Assembly (NCBI GenBank): GCA_003554345.1
Contig: PWGE01000174.1
Span: 1 to 12,253, forward strand
DNA from: T1SED10-198M sp003554345 [NCBI: Candidatus Sumerlaeota bacterium]
GTDB lineage: Bacteria; Sumerlaeota; T1SED10-198M
Length of the DNA: 12,253 nt
Reading direction: 5' to 3'
The notes beneath the pieces were generated by a model. It was given only the letters and a program-made list of their open reading frames with translations, had not been told where the DNA came from and searched no databases. Each line of letters opens with the position of its first letter. Positions within the stretch are counted from its first letter, which is position 1. Position numbers and translations under genes: made by a program. Shown here piece by piece: positions 1-7,359 of this stretch.

Positions 1-3000
1 AGGAATGATGTCTGGCGCTCAACAGATAATGGAGAAAACTGGTCGCGGATAACGACAAATGCCGCCTGGTCGGAACGAAGTACTCATTCTAGTGTTGTTT
101 TGCCTGACGGCAGTATTATCCTGACGGGTGGATTTGACGATGATGGGAACAGGTTGAACGATGTCTGGCGCTCAACAGATAATGGTGCTACCTGGACAAG
201 AATGACGGCTAACGCTCCCTGGGAGAAGCGAAATCATCACCAAACCGTGGTTTTACCTGATGGCAGTATTGTCCTGATGGGCGGTATTGGCGAATATTCC
301 GGAGATTTGAATGACGTCTGGCGCTCGACCGATAGGGGCGCTAGCTGGGTACAGATGACTTCCCATGCACCATGGGGAGTACGATTTAGAACTTCCAGTG
401 TGGCAACGCCGGATGGGAGCATTGTAGTTATGGGTGGAGGTATTAGTTACAGAAATGATGTGTGGCGTTCGACTGATAAAGGAAAGTCCTGGACGCGGGT
501 GACTGCCAATGCGGCATGGGTAAGTCGTAACGGACATGCTGCCGTGGTCGTGCCCAATGGTAATATTATTCTGATGGGTGGTTTTAACTATGGTGAGGGA
601 GGGAGAAAAAATGACGTATGGCGCCTGATAACCGCCGGTTCAAACTTGCAAAACCGGCTGCATACCTACCAGGAACCCGGGACATACGATGTCACTTTAC
701 AGTCCTTTAATTCACACGGCTCCAGCCGCATCAAAAAAGAAAATTATATCACCGTAGAACCGCCTCCTCCAACTGCCGATTTTATCGGGGAACCAACGAC
801 CGGTCCGGTTCCGCTGACAGTTGATTTTACCGACCTGTCAGGTTTTCCCTCGGGCTGGTCCTGGTATTTCGGCGATGAAGATTTTTCAGGTTCCTGGAGC
901 CAGAGGACGGCAAGCGCCTCCTGGGGAGCAAGGACCGGTCACAGCAGTGCCTCCCTGCGTGACGGAAGTATTGTTCTCATGGGTGGATCTGAATTAACCG
1001 GAAACAGGAATGATGTCTGGCACTCGACAAATAATGGAGCCACCTGGACGCAGCTAACTGCAAATGCCGGCTGGAGCGCCCGCGAAGGTCATACCAGTGT
1101 AGCGTTGCCCGACGGCGGCATCGTTGTCATGGGCGGCAGGGACAGCAGTGAGAATCTCCTGAGCGATGTCTGGCACTCGGAAGATAAAGGGGCGACCTGG
1201 ACGAGGATGACGGCAAATGCCGGCTGGTCGGCTCGCATGAGTCACAGCAGTGTGGCTATGCAGGACGGGAGTATTATTCTTATGGGTGGTTTGGATCTCA
1301 ATGACCAATTTAAAAATGATGTGTGGCGTTCGACAGATAAAGGTACTAACTGGACAAGAATGACCGCCAATGCCGGCTGGTCGGGACGATGGAATCATGC
1401 CGGGGTGGCTTTGCCCGACGGCAGTATTGCGATTATGGGCGGCTGGGATGGCAGTTCCAGGTTGAACGATGTCTGGCGTTCCACAAACAATGGAGTGAGC
1501 TGGAGCAGGAGGACTGGCGATGCCGCCTGGACCGGGAGATCAGGGCTGGAAGGCGCGGCACTCCCTGATAACAGTATGGTTATCATGGGGGGGTTCGATG
1601 GAGCTAATAAAAACGATGTCTGGCGCTCTACGGATAACGGTATAAACTGGACCCGGCTAACCGCCCATGCCGACTGGGGCGGACGCAGCAGGTTCGGCAG
1701 TGCGGTGCTCCGGGACGGGAGTATCGTCATCATGGGCGGTTTTACTGGTACGGCAAGGCTTAATAACGTATGGCGGTTGTTTACCGCCGATTCGAATGTT
1801 CAAGATCCTTCGTACACGTACAACGAACCGGGGACTTACCAGGTATCTCTCCAGGTATTCAATAATTTCGGATACTCCAGTATGCAGAAGTTTGATTATA
1901 TCACGGTTACTGTAACGCCTCCTTTAGCCGATTTCTCTGGTAGTCCGGTGTCCGGCATCGAACCGCTGCAGGTTCAGTTCACCGATCAGTCTACAGGCTA
2001 TCCCGAAGGGTGGGTCTGGTATTTTGGCGATGAGAATTATGACGGGAACTGGACGCAGATGACCGTGGGCGCCGGTTGGTCGGCACGGCACAGCCACAGC
2101 AGCGTGGTGCTTCCGGACGGGGATATTGTTCTTCTCGGTGGTTGGGACTTTACCCGTAAAAATGATATATGGCTTTCAAAAAATAAAGGGGCGGCATGGA
2201 CACAGGTATCGACTACCGGGGTTATGTGGTCGGGAAGAAGTGGGCTGAACAGTGTAGCGCTTCCCGACGGCAGTATTGTGGTCATGGGTGGCTATGATGG
2301 TTCATCATGGCTGAATGATGTCTGGCGTTCGACGGATAAAGGCGCTACCTGGACGAGAATGACGGCAAATGCCGGCTGGTCGGGACGAAACGGTCACAGC
2401 AGCGTTGTGCTGCCGGATGGCAGTATCGTTCTGATGGGCGGTTATGACGGCAGTTCAAGGGTGAATGATGTTTGGCGCTCCACGGATAAAGGCGCTACCT
2501 GGACAAGAATGACCGCAAATGCCGGCTGGTCCGGGCGTTTTGGTCATAGCAGTGTAGCCCTGCCGAATGGTAACATTGTTGTGATGGGCGGTTATGACGG
2601 AAACGAAAAAAATGATGTGTGGCTCTCGACAAATAATGGCGCATCCTGGATGCGCTATTTAACAATGGGAGGAATATGGAGCGCGAGAAGATTTCATTCC
2701 ACGGTGGTTCAGCCTGACGGGAGCATTATACTTATGGGTGGTCTTGATGGCACTTCAAGAAGTAATGATATATGGCGTTCGACAAATAATGGTCTATCCT
2801 GGGTGCAAGTTAATGCCGGCGCCCAATGGACGGGGCGGGACAATCACAGCAGTGTCGTCTTGCCGGATGGAAGTATTGTCCTCATGGGGGGTTTTGACGG
2901 CAGTTTCAAAAATGATGTCTGGCGGTTGATTACAAGTTCCTCTACAGAACAGCATCCTGTATATACTTATACTGTGCCCGGCACTTATACGATAGCCCTT

Positions 3001-3453
3001 CAGGTGTATAATGAAAAAGGCTGGAGCAGCGTTCGCAAAACAGACTATATCACTGTTGAAGAGCTGGTTCTTCCGGATTATGATTCTGAGGTCGTGGACT
3101 GGGATTTGCCTGACCGTTTACCGGTCAACCAGGCATATACCATGACCCTGACCCTTTGCAATACCGGTCTTTCTACGTGGGAATCTTCGGAAAACGTATT
3201 TCTGGGAGCAGTGGGAGACCACGATTACCTGGTGCCTTCTGATAACTGGAATGTCTCCCTGGAATATGAGGTCGGTCATCTTGAAACATATACCTTTGAA
3301 GTTGAATTATTGCCGGAACAGGTGGGAGCCTTTAGTACTGAATGGCAAATGTTTAAAACAGGGGAAGGCTGGTTCGGCGAGATCTTCAGCCGGGAAGTGG
3401 AAGTCCATCCAAGAACGGCTATTGAAAGTGCGCTCTGGCACCTGTTTGAATGA
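1..3453 (+). CDS. Kelch propeller / PKD repeat protein, 5' end outside window
   Basis: The reading frame is open from base 1, so the true start lies upstream; the first in-frame start-like codon, TTG at 100, falls inside a repeat. The protein is built of ~50-residue units carrying a kelch-type signature (H-S-S-V-V-L-P-D-G-S-I-V-L-M-G-G, then N-D-V-W) and an Asp-box-like S-T-D-x-G-A-T-W. Units group as at least five (nt 1-640), six (883-1785) and six (2035-2940). PKD halves separate the groups: W-Y-F-G-D-E at 862-879 and 2017-2034, and Y-x-x-P-G-T-Y segments near 661, 1810 and 2965. Each propeller therefore sits inside a PKD domain, after its FGD motif. The C-terminus (3064-3450) resembles an Ig-like NBR1 'FW'-type domain (N-T-G-x-x-T-W, W-Q-M, W-F-G-E). 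No membrane anchor is visible. Such proteins are usually extracellular and bind carbohydrate or protein; the ligand is unknown. It ends with TGA at 3451. Confidence 0.9.
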   Translation, partial: RNDVWRSTDNGENWSRITTNAAWSERSTHSSVVLPDGSIILTGGFDDDGNRLNDVWRSTDNGATWTRMTANAPWEKRNHHQTVVLPDGSIVLMGGIGEYSGDLNDVWRSTDRGASWVQMTSHAPWGVRFRTSSVATPDGSIVVMGGGISYRNDVWRSTDKGKSWTRVTANAAWVSRNGHAAVVVPNGNIILMGGFNYGEGGRKNDVWRLITAGSNLQNRLHTYQEPGTYDVTLQSFNSHGSSRIKKENYITVEPPPPTADFIGEPTTGPVPLTVDFTDLSGFPSGWSWYFGDEDFSGSWSQRTASASWGARTGHSSASLRDGSIVLMGGSELTGNRNDVWHSTNNGATWTQLTANAGWSAREGHTSVALPDGGIVVMGGRDSSENLLSDVWHSEDKGATWTRMTANAGWSARMSHSSVAMQDGSIILMGGLDLNDQFKNDVWRSTDKGTNWTRMTANAGWSGRWNHAGVALPDGSIAIMGGWDGSSRLNDVWRSTNNGVSWSRRTGDAAWTGRSGLEGAALPDNSMVIMGGFDGANKNDVWRSTDNGINWTRLTAHADWGGRSRFGSAVLRDGSIVIMGGFTGTARLNNVWRLFTADSNVQDPSYTYNEPGTYQVSLQVFNNFGYSSMQKFDYITVTVTPPLADFSGSPVSGIEPLQVQFTDQSTGYPEGWVWYFGDENYDGNWTQMTVGAGWSARHSHSSVVLPDGDIVLLGGWDFTRKNDIWLSKNKGAAWTQVSTTGVMWSGRSGLNSVALPDGSIVVMGGYDGSSWLNDVWRSTDKGATWTRMTANAGWSGRNGHSSVVLPDGSIVLMGGYDGSSRVNDVWRSTDKGATWTRMTANAGWSGRFGHSSVALPNGNIVVMGGYDGNEKNDVWLSTNNGASWMRYLTMGGIWSARRFHSTVVQPDGSIILMGGLDGTSRSNDIWRSTNNGLSWVQVNAGAQWTGRDNHSSVVLPDGSIVLMGGFDGSFKNDVWRLITSSSTEQHPVYTYTVPGTYTIALQVYNEKGWSSVRKTDYITVEELVLPDYDSEVVDWDLPDRLPVNQAYTMTLTLCNTGLSTWESSENVFLGAVGDHDYLVPSDNWNVSLEYEVGHLETYTFEVELLPEQVGAFSTEWQMFKTGEGWFGEIFSREVEVHPRTAIESALWHLFE
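2335..2631 (+). repeat. Near-identical 150-bp tandem units inside the kelch gene
   Basis: Two consecutive propeller-blade units start with the same bases, GATAAAGGCGCTACCTGGAC, at 2335 and 2485, exactly 150 bp (50 codons) apart. They stay nearly identical through the following MTANAGWSGR and HSSV segments. Other blades in the gene are clearly more diverged at DNA level, so this pair looks like a recent duplication or gene conversion. Confidence 0.75.
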
Positions 3454-3473
3454 ACGACCGGTCTTATAATACC

Positions 3474-3505
3474 GAACAGGGGCGGAGTTTGACCCGCCAC
3501 TGTTC
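3474..3505 (+). terminator. Possible terminator hairpin after the kelch/PKD gene
   Basis: GAACAG-G-GGCGG (3474-3485) pairs with CCGCC-A-CTGTTC (3494-3505): an 11-bp stem with one mismatch and an 8-base loop, 20 bases after the stop codon. The downstream sequence is only moderately T-rich (ATACTATTTCTGTC), so it is not a textbook intrinsic terminator. Confidence 0.45.
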
Positions 3506-3732
3506 ATACTATTTCTGTCTGTGAATCAATAACACAAATTGAGGATCTTTCGTAAATTTTGTGGAGTCTCCGGCATAAACCCATTGATAAAAAGAGAGGA
3601 GATTGGTAAAAAAGATCTGAAAAGATAAACATCCCTTACCCGAAGAAACCTTATATGGCGGGAAAACTATTCTTGTCCTTTTAGAAACTTTGCGAAGGCT
3701 TCGGTATAATACCGGCAGGCTATGGTTTTAAA
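3506..3732. other. Non-coding spacer, no gene recognised
   Basis: No convincing coding sequence is visible in the 527-base gap between the kelch gene and the peptidase. This part holds only a 13-base palindrome, CGGTATAATACCG, at 3702-3714. It contains a TATAAT hexamer but has no matching -35 box at a normal distance. The rest of the gap is covered by the palindromic element and hairpins listed separately. Confidence 0.5.
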
Positions 3733-3851
3733 AGCGCTGAAGGCGCGAACTATATCAGCCTATGGTGAAAGCATCGCCTGAAAGCGATGCTGTAAGCCAT
3801 AGGGACCAGGTATTCCCTCCTTTCTTTGAGCGCTGAAAGTGGGGGATATAG
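3733..3851. repeat. Nested palindromic extragenic element
   Basis: Three sets of complementary arms are nested: CTATATC (3750-3756) with GATATAG (3845-3851), CCTATGG (3759-3765) with CCATAGG (3797-3803), and GCATCGC (3771-3777) with GCGATGC (3784-3790). AGCGCTGA occurs as a direct repeat near both ends (3733 and 3829). The composition and the 'CTGAAAG' spacers resemble the REP-like intergenic palindromes found in many bacterial genomes. Whether it is mobile, transcribed or structural cannot be told from one copy. Confidence 0.6.
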
Positions 3852-3960
3852 TCAATTACACATATTTTCATTTAAAGGTCTTGATTCAAATGCCGGTACC
3901 TGCTTATTCCATTGGAGAAATTTCTCACAAAATTTACTAAAGAACCGAAATTGACACTGA

Positions 3961-3979
3961 TCAGGGTGTATTCCCCTGA
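3961..3979 (-). terminator. Possible hairpin terminator of the peptidase gene
   Basis: TCAGGG (3961-3966) and CCCTGA (3974-3979) form a 6-bp stem with a 7-base loop, immediately downstream of the minus-strand stop codon at 3981-3983. No strong T-run follows on the minus strand, so the call rests on position and symmetry only. Confidence 0.35.
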
Positions 3980-3980
3980 A

Positions 3981-5205
3981 CTATAATTCTGCCTCGGCTA
4001 ATTTCGAAAAAAAATCAGCCATTTCCAGTAGTCTGCTGATATCAAGAAGTTCCAGGGTATCCTGGTCGGTATGAATAATGGTGGAGAGCAGTTCCTGCGC
4101 CCTGCTGGAAGTACAGGCAATGGTCGGTACCTGGTGCATGGCAAAGAGCATGTGGTCTCCCTGGTACCAGGGTTCGGTTTCTTCAAGGTCAGGATACCCC
4201 GATGCCAGACTGCGAATCTTTTGCTGCCGGCGGTCTGAAACACTGAAACAGGAGAAGGTGTCTTTTCCCTCCTTATAACCGATTCCGTCGCAATTTACCG
4301 CCAGCTTTACAGAAGCAAACATATGCAGGTATTTCTCCAGGTAGATGGTTTCCCCGGGGGCGGAATAATAATCCTCTCCGTTGAAAAGCACGATTTCGAT
4401 ACCGTTTTTTATGGAACGACCGGTGAGAATATCACTCAATGCCAGTAAACAGGCAACTCCGCCTGCGTTGTCCAGAGCACCGGGGGTACCCTGGGTGCAG
4501 TATCAATATGAACGCTGAAAAGAAGTTTTTTATCTGCTTCTGGTTCAGGCAGGCGATAACATTAGCGGCACGTGAAGGTTTTCGCTGAGAAGTTATGATG
4601 AGGTGACCCTTTTTCCCTGTTGATTCGAACAGTAAAGTCTGATCAGGTTCTGTAATAATACCGCAGGGGATATCAAAATCTCCGTCTGTAATGATAGGTA
4701 CCGGCGTTCCTTCTTGAAAAGCGTACGTCAGTATTGCTGCAGGCTTTTTCTCTTCGAGAAGATGAATTATCTGCTGATGCTCTTCAGGATTATAGAACGC
4801 GAAGTTTTTTGGCATGAGGGGCTCAGAGACCAGAGAACCGTACAACAGGGCAATACGCCCCTGCAGCTGAGCTATCTTTAATTCCTGTAAAGAGCCTATG
4901 GTACAAACGTCTGCTTTTACATCACAAGGTAAGGTATAATCAGAAGGACGAACGGAAATTTCTTTTCCGCTGATATGCAATGAGGCTTTTCCTGGTGACC
5001 AGTCCATACAATCAAAAGACTGCAGTTCGACGGTAAAGCCATTGTTCTTTAAAATCTTTTCGATATAGGAGACTGCTTTCTGATTGCCTGTCGAGCCGAC
5101 CGGCCTCGGTCCAATATCTTCGCATAATATTTGCAACCTCTCCTGGAAATATAACCCTTTTGAGACGCAAAATATGGCGTCTCTACTCTTTTGACTCCTT
5201 TTCAT
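3981..5205 (-). pseudogene. M28-family zinc aminopeptidase, broken by two frameshifts
   Basis: The N-terminal part has the M28-like start L-C-E-D-I-G-P-R-P-V-G-S followed by a PA-like insert and A-N-V-I-A. The frame then breaks twice. Near 4537-4548 it must move to continue as A-D-K-K-L-L-F-S-V-H-I-D-T. Near 4488-4497 it must move again to give G-T-P-G-A-L-D-N-A-G-G. Each break is repaired by one extra base, for example one more C on the coding strand. Joined, all co-catalytic metal-site residues are present: H of HIDT, D of LDN, E-D of FNGEDYY, D of NCDG and H of HTDQD. The product would be a ~400-residue metallopeptidase; no signal peptide is obvious. The start at 5205 (ATG, AAAGGA six bases upstream) lies 52 bases after the predicted transcription start. 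The frame stays open to an ATG at 5256, and a TTG at 5136 is also possible. Either a true pseudogene or assembly error at homopolymers. Confidence 0.85.
5162..5183. repeat. GAGACGC/GCGTCTC palindrome inside the peptidase 5' end
   Basis: GAGACGC (5162-5168) and GCGTCTC (5177-5183) form a 7-bp stem with an 8-base loop. Palindromes built on GAGACGC/GCGTCTC are familiar as intergenic repeats in several uncultured bacterial lineages (from memory). The adjacent bases 5135-5160 resemble 11973-11998 and 5403-5426, both of which are intergenic. The first ~20 codons of the peptidase frame therefore probably read through repeat DNA. Confidence 0.55.
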
Positions 5206-5263
5206 CCTGGATCCTTTTCTTTTTCTGCAATGGTTGTCTCTTACCTGAAAATACACTCTTTAA

Positions 5264-5293
5264 AATATAAAATATAACGTAAAATGATGACAA
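5264..5293 (-). promoter_or_regulatory. Predicted sigma-70-type promoter for the peptidase
   Basis: Reading the minus strand, TTGTCA (5293-5288) is followed after 18 bases by TATATT (5269-5264). Transcription would start near 5257, about 50 bases before the ATG at 5205. This argues against a start at 5256. Confidence 0.45.
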
Positions 5294-5370
5294 ATCATAT
5301 ATTTTACCATTGTATTGCTACTTCCCTGGCAGCACTGCTTCCCGACTTAGAGTCCGTCTCTGGCGCATGG

Positions 5371-5415
5371 ATGATGGCACCAGCCCTCGTGCTGGCGTAA
5401 ATAACTCCTTTGAAG
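5371..5415. repeat. CCAGC/GCTGG hairpin repeat, copy 1
   Basis: A short element with the pattern TGGCACCAGC...GCTGGCGT followed by AACTCC and TTGAA. CCAGC (5380-5384) pairs with GCTGG (5391-5395). A second copy lies at 6856-6900 with the same order of motifs. Confidence 0.55.
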
Positions 5416-5745
5416 ATAGAACCCTAAAAAAGATGTATTACATCTATAATACGGGAATGAAGTCAAGATAAGACCATAGAGACTAAGAAACCAGAAAATT
5501 TGCATCGATGGACAGGATATGCAGGATATCAAAAGAAAGATAATCTCATCAGATCCGGAAAAGAGATGTAACATGATGAAGAGGATGAAACAGGATAAGA
5601 ACATAAAGACTAAGAATACAGAAAATTTGCATCGATGTGCAGGATGAACAGGATATCAAAAAAAAGGTAATTATACTTCACATCCTGATAAGATATTTTT
5701 ACAGGGTTGAAAGGATAACACAGGGGATAGGGAGGATACCACAGA
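5403..5745. repeat. Dispersed AGGAT-rich intergenic repeat, copy A
   Basis: The block begins AACTCC...GATAGAACCCT, runs through ATACGGG, and contains two tandem sub-units built on CAGAAAATTTGCATCGATG (5489 and 5619). Each is followed by closely spaced AGGAT pentamers. It aligns by eye with 11973-12253 over most of its length and with 6547-6720 in its second half. The right edge is diffuse, because AGGAT-type motifs continue to about 5740. Open frames here on either strand have repeat-like composition and are not convincing genes. Confidence 0.75.
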
Positions 5746-5928
5746 GAAAAAATGTTGCGAAATATTTTTGTAATGGTATTAAAGCCGGTAGTTGCCTGGC
5801 ATGTTCTTTCTACCACTAGATACCGGGAGCTGTATTTTGACTACTGAGGGTAGATAAAGAAGTTATCAGAAAGAAAACATAAACCAGAAAATTGAATTAT
5901 TATGAGCCTTAAGGTCTTTTTCTTATTA
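5746..5928. other. Spacer upstream of tspO, nothing recognised
   Basis: A+T-rich sequence with no recognisable gene, RNA or clear terminator. It holds an 8-bp palindrome, CCTTAAGG, near 5907, too short to interpret. Confidence 0.4.
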
Positions 5929-5958
5929 TCTGGCAGTAAAACATTTCTGTCGTATAAT
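5929..5958 (+). promoter_or_regulatory. Predicted promoter of tspO
   Basis: A perfect -10 hexamer TATAAT (5953-5958) is preceded after 18 bases by CTGGCA (5929-5934, four of six consensus bases). A start point near 5965 would leave a ~32-base leader that contains the AGGAGG ribosome binding site. Confidence 0.5.
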
Positions 5959-5996
5959 AAAGCTTTATACACATCAGTGATCTCAAGAGGAGGAGT

Positions 5997-6497
5997 ATGA
6001 TGAGCCGGATGTCAAAGAAGAAGCAGGTGATAGGACTCCTGGCGTGGCTTGGAGTCACCTTTCTTGCCGCAGGCATAGGAAGTGCTGCCTCAGTAAATGC
6101 CGGCCCGTTTTACATGGAATTGACTCGTCCGGAGTGGGCTCCTCCGCCGTCTGTCTTCGGTCCTGTCTGGTCGGTGCTTTATGTACTTATAGGTGTGGCT
6201 GCATGGCTGGTATGGCGTACCGGCGGATTTTTTATGGCACGTAAAGCCCTTATTCTATTTTTCATTCAACTTCTTCTCAATGCTCTCTGGACGTGGCTCT
6301 TTTTTGGTTGGAATATGGGAGCGGCGGCTTTTGTTGAAATAGTATTGCTGTGGGGTTTCATCGTAGCAACGCTTATTGCTTTCTGGCGCGTCAATAGGCT
6401 GGCAGGTGTTTTGTTCATTCCTTACCTGCTGTGGGTGAGCTTTGCCGTTATGCTGAGCTATACCGTCTGGCAGTTGAATCCGGAAATTCTGGGATAG
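5997..6497 (+). CDS. tspO: TspO/MBR family tryptophan-rich membrane protein
   Basis: A 166-residue protein with five predicted membrane helices (about 11-30, 52-73, 84-104, 107-129 and 135-158) and many Trp and aromatic residues, as expected for the TspO / peripheral benzodiazepine receptor family. Family motifs are visible: P-x-W-A-P-P-P-S-V-F-G-P-V-W-S-V-L-Y (residues 45-62), L-N-A-L-W-T-W-L-F-F-G (94-104) and S-Y-T-V-W-Q-L-N near the C-terminus. Members bind tetrapyrroles and other hydrophobic ligands and take part in stress or porphyrin-related regulation; the role here is unknown. Length is normal. Two ATGs are adjacent. AGGAGG (5988-5993) is 3 bases from the first and 6 from the second, so 6000 may be the real start. 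The gene stands alone between repeat blocks with its own promoter. Confidence 0.95.
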   Translation: MMSRMSKKKQVIGLLAWLGVTFLAAGIGSAASVNAGPFYMELTRPEWAPPPSVFGPVWSVLYVLIGVAAWLVWRTGGFFMARKALILFFIQLLLNALWTWLFFGWNMGAAAFVEIVLLWGFIVATLIAFWRVNRLAGVLFIPYLLWVSFAVMLSYTVWQLNPEILG

Positions 6498-6530
6498 AAG
6501 GCATGTGATTTCTGCAATTTCTGGTGACCG

Positions 6531-6722
6531 GTGAGTAAGTCGGTGGACAGGAAATCAAAAGAAAAATGATCTCATCAAATCCGGGAAAGAGATGTAACAA
6601 GGATTTAGAGGATGAAACCGGATAAGAACAAAAAGATGAAGAATACAGAAAAATTTGCATCGATGGACAGGATAGTCAGGATAGGGAAAGAAAGACAAAA
6701 AAACCCCGGAAGAAGAATGTAT
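6531..6722. repeat. Dispersed AGGAT-rich intergenic repeat, copy B
   Basis: From about 6547 to 6720 this block aligns by eye with 12080-12253. Differences are few in the right half, which includes TGCATCGATGGACAGGATAG and ACCCCGGAAGAA. Compared with copies A and C it lacks the left part that contains the GAACCCT and ATACGGG motifs. An open frame over 6612-6881 is a by-product of the repeat, not a supported gene. Confidence 0.8.
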
Positions 6723-6855
6723 CACGCGCTTGCCAAGCCGCAGACTCGCCAGAGTGAACTTTCAGGAAGACAGAAAAGAACCTGCAAAATACAATTCTTT
6801 ATTCTCCAATCCTATAAGTCATATCCGTCCTATTGGGCCCATTATTTTTCATCAT

Positions 6856-6900
6856 TGGTGGTGCCAGCTGTGCTGGCGTGAAGAACTCCACTGAAAGCTG
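6856..6900. repeat. GCCAGC/GCTGGC hairpin repeat, copy 2
   Basis: GCCAGC (6863-6868) and GCTGGC (6872-6877) form a perfect 6-bp stem with a 3-base loop, followed by GTGAAGAACTCCACTGAAAG. It matches the order of motifs in 5371-5415. Between this element and the operon control region (6901-7003) nothing else is recognised. Confidence 0.55.
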
Positions 6901-7003
6901 AGAATAATTATCAGTTCATTTTGATGCTGTTATTCCACCAAACTCTTTTCATATCAATATATCATGCTGGAATCTTCGCAATGTTATTTGTGGAAACCTA
7001 ACT

Positions 7004-7032
7004 TTTACATATTGCATTTTCCCTGAATTAAT
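7004..7032 (+). promoter_or_regulatory. Weak candidate promoter of the hydrogenase operon
   Basis: TTTACA (7004-7009) and ATTAAT (7027-7032) are separated by 17 bases. The -10 match is poor. An alternative, TTGCTA (7053-7058) plus TAATAT (7075-7080), would place the -10 box inside the 28-bp palindrome. Neither is strong, so the start point is undecided. Confidence 0.3.
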
Positions 7033-7065
7033 AGAAAAATGAGCAGAAAAATTTGCTATTCGATT

Positions 7066-7093
7066 ATTATTCGTTAATATATTAACGAATAAT
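7066..7093. promoter_or_regulatory. Perfect 28-bp palindrome, probable operator
   Basis: The left half ATTATTCGTTAATA is followed directly by its exact reverse complement, with no spacer and no mismatch. It ends one base before the GGAGG ribosome binding site (7094-7098) of the first operon gene. Perfect dyads of this size and A+T content next to a start are typical targets of dimeric helix-turn-helix repressors such as ArsR- or MarR-type proteins. In RNA it could also form a hairpin that hides the ribosome binding site. No regulator gene lies in the window. Confidence 0.65.
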
Positions 7094-7103
7094 GGAGGTG
7101 AAT

Positions 7104-7355
7104 ATGAAGAAAACAGAACTGAAGATCTGTCTGGGAAGTGCATGTCACACGAAGGGAAGTTCCGAATTTGTGGAGATTATCCAGGACTGGTTGAAAAAGA
7201 ATGATCTTGAAGACAGGATTCGATTTACAGGTACGTTATGTCTTGGTAAATGTCGTGAAGGAATTAACGTATTGGTTGATGAGCAAATCTATTCGTCATT
7301 GAATAATAAGAATATTTACAGGTTTTTGACGGAATTGCTGCAGAAAGGAGAATGA
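7104..7355 (+). CDS. NuoE-like thioredoxin-fold [2Fe-2S] protein 1
   Basis: An 83-residue protein with four cysteines spaced as in thioredoxin-like [2Fe-2S] ferredoxins: C9-x4-C14 and C46-x3-C50. It is about half the length of a full NuoE/HydC subunit and consists of the cluster-binding fold only. Its likely role is electron transfer to or from the adjacent hydrogenase. The start at 7104 is chosen over an in-frame ATG at 7092 for two reasons. GGAGG at 7094-7098 sits 5 bases before 7104, and M-K-K-T-E-L-K-I-C-L-G then aligns with the start of the second [2Fe-2S] protein at 10252. The ATG at 7092 overlaps the palindrome. This is the first gene of the operon; only 4 bases separate it from the next. 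Confidence 0.88.
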   Translation: MKKTELKICLGSACHTKGSSEFVEIIQDWLKKNDLEDRIRFTGTLCLGKCREGINVLVDEQIYSSLNNKNIYRFLTELLQKGE

Positions 7356-7359
7356 ATGT

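Noticed and set aside
1054-1733. Minus-strand open frames within the kelch gene
   Set aside because: They are periodic shadows of the repeated plus-strand blades.
1-2940. Possible CRISPR-like or satellite array
   Set aside because: The 150-bp periodicity is in frame and encodes conserved propeller blades; there are no short identical repeats with unique spacers.
3702-3714. TATAAT within a 13-base palindrome as a promoter
   Set aside because: No -35-like hexamer lies at 16-18 bases upstream, and no gene follows on that strand.
5610-5819. Short overlapping open frames on both strands
   Set aside because: They are made of repeat sequence (AGGAT-type) with no good ribosome binding site and no domain.
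6612-6881. Open frame of 89 codons on the plus strand
   Set aside because: It lies mostly in dispersed repeat copy B, is Lys/Arg-rich, has no recognisable domain, and corresponding frames in the other copies differ.
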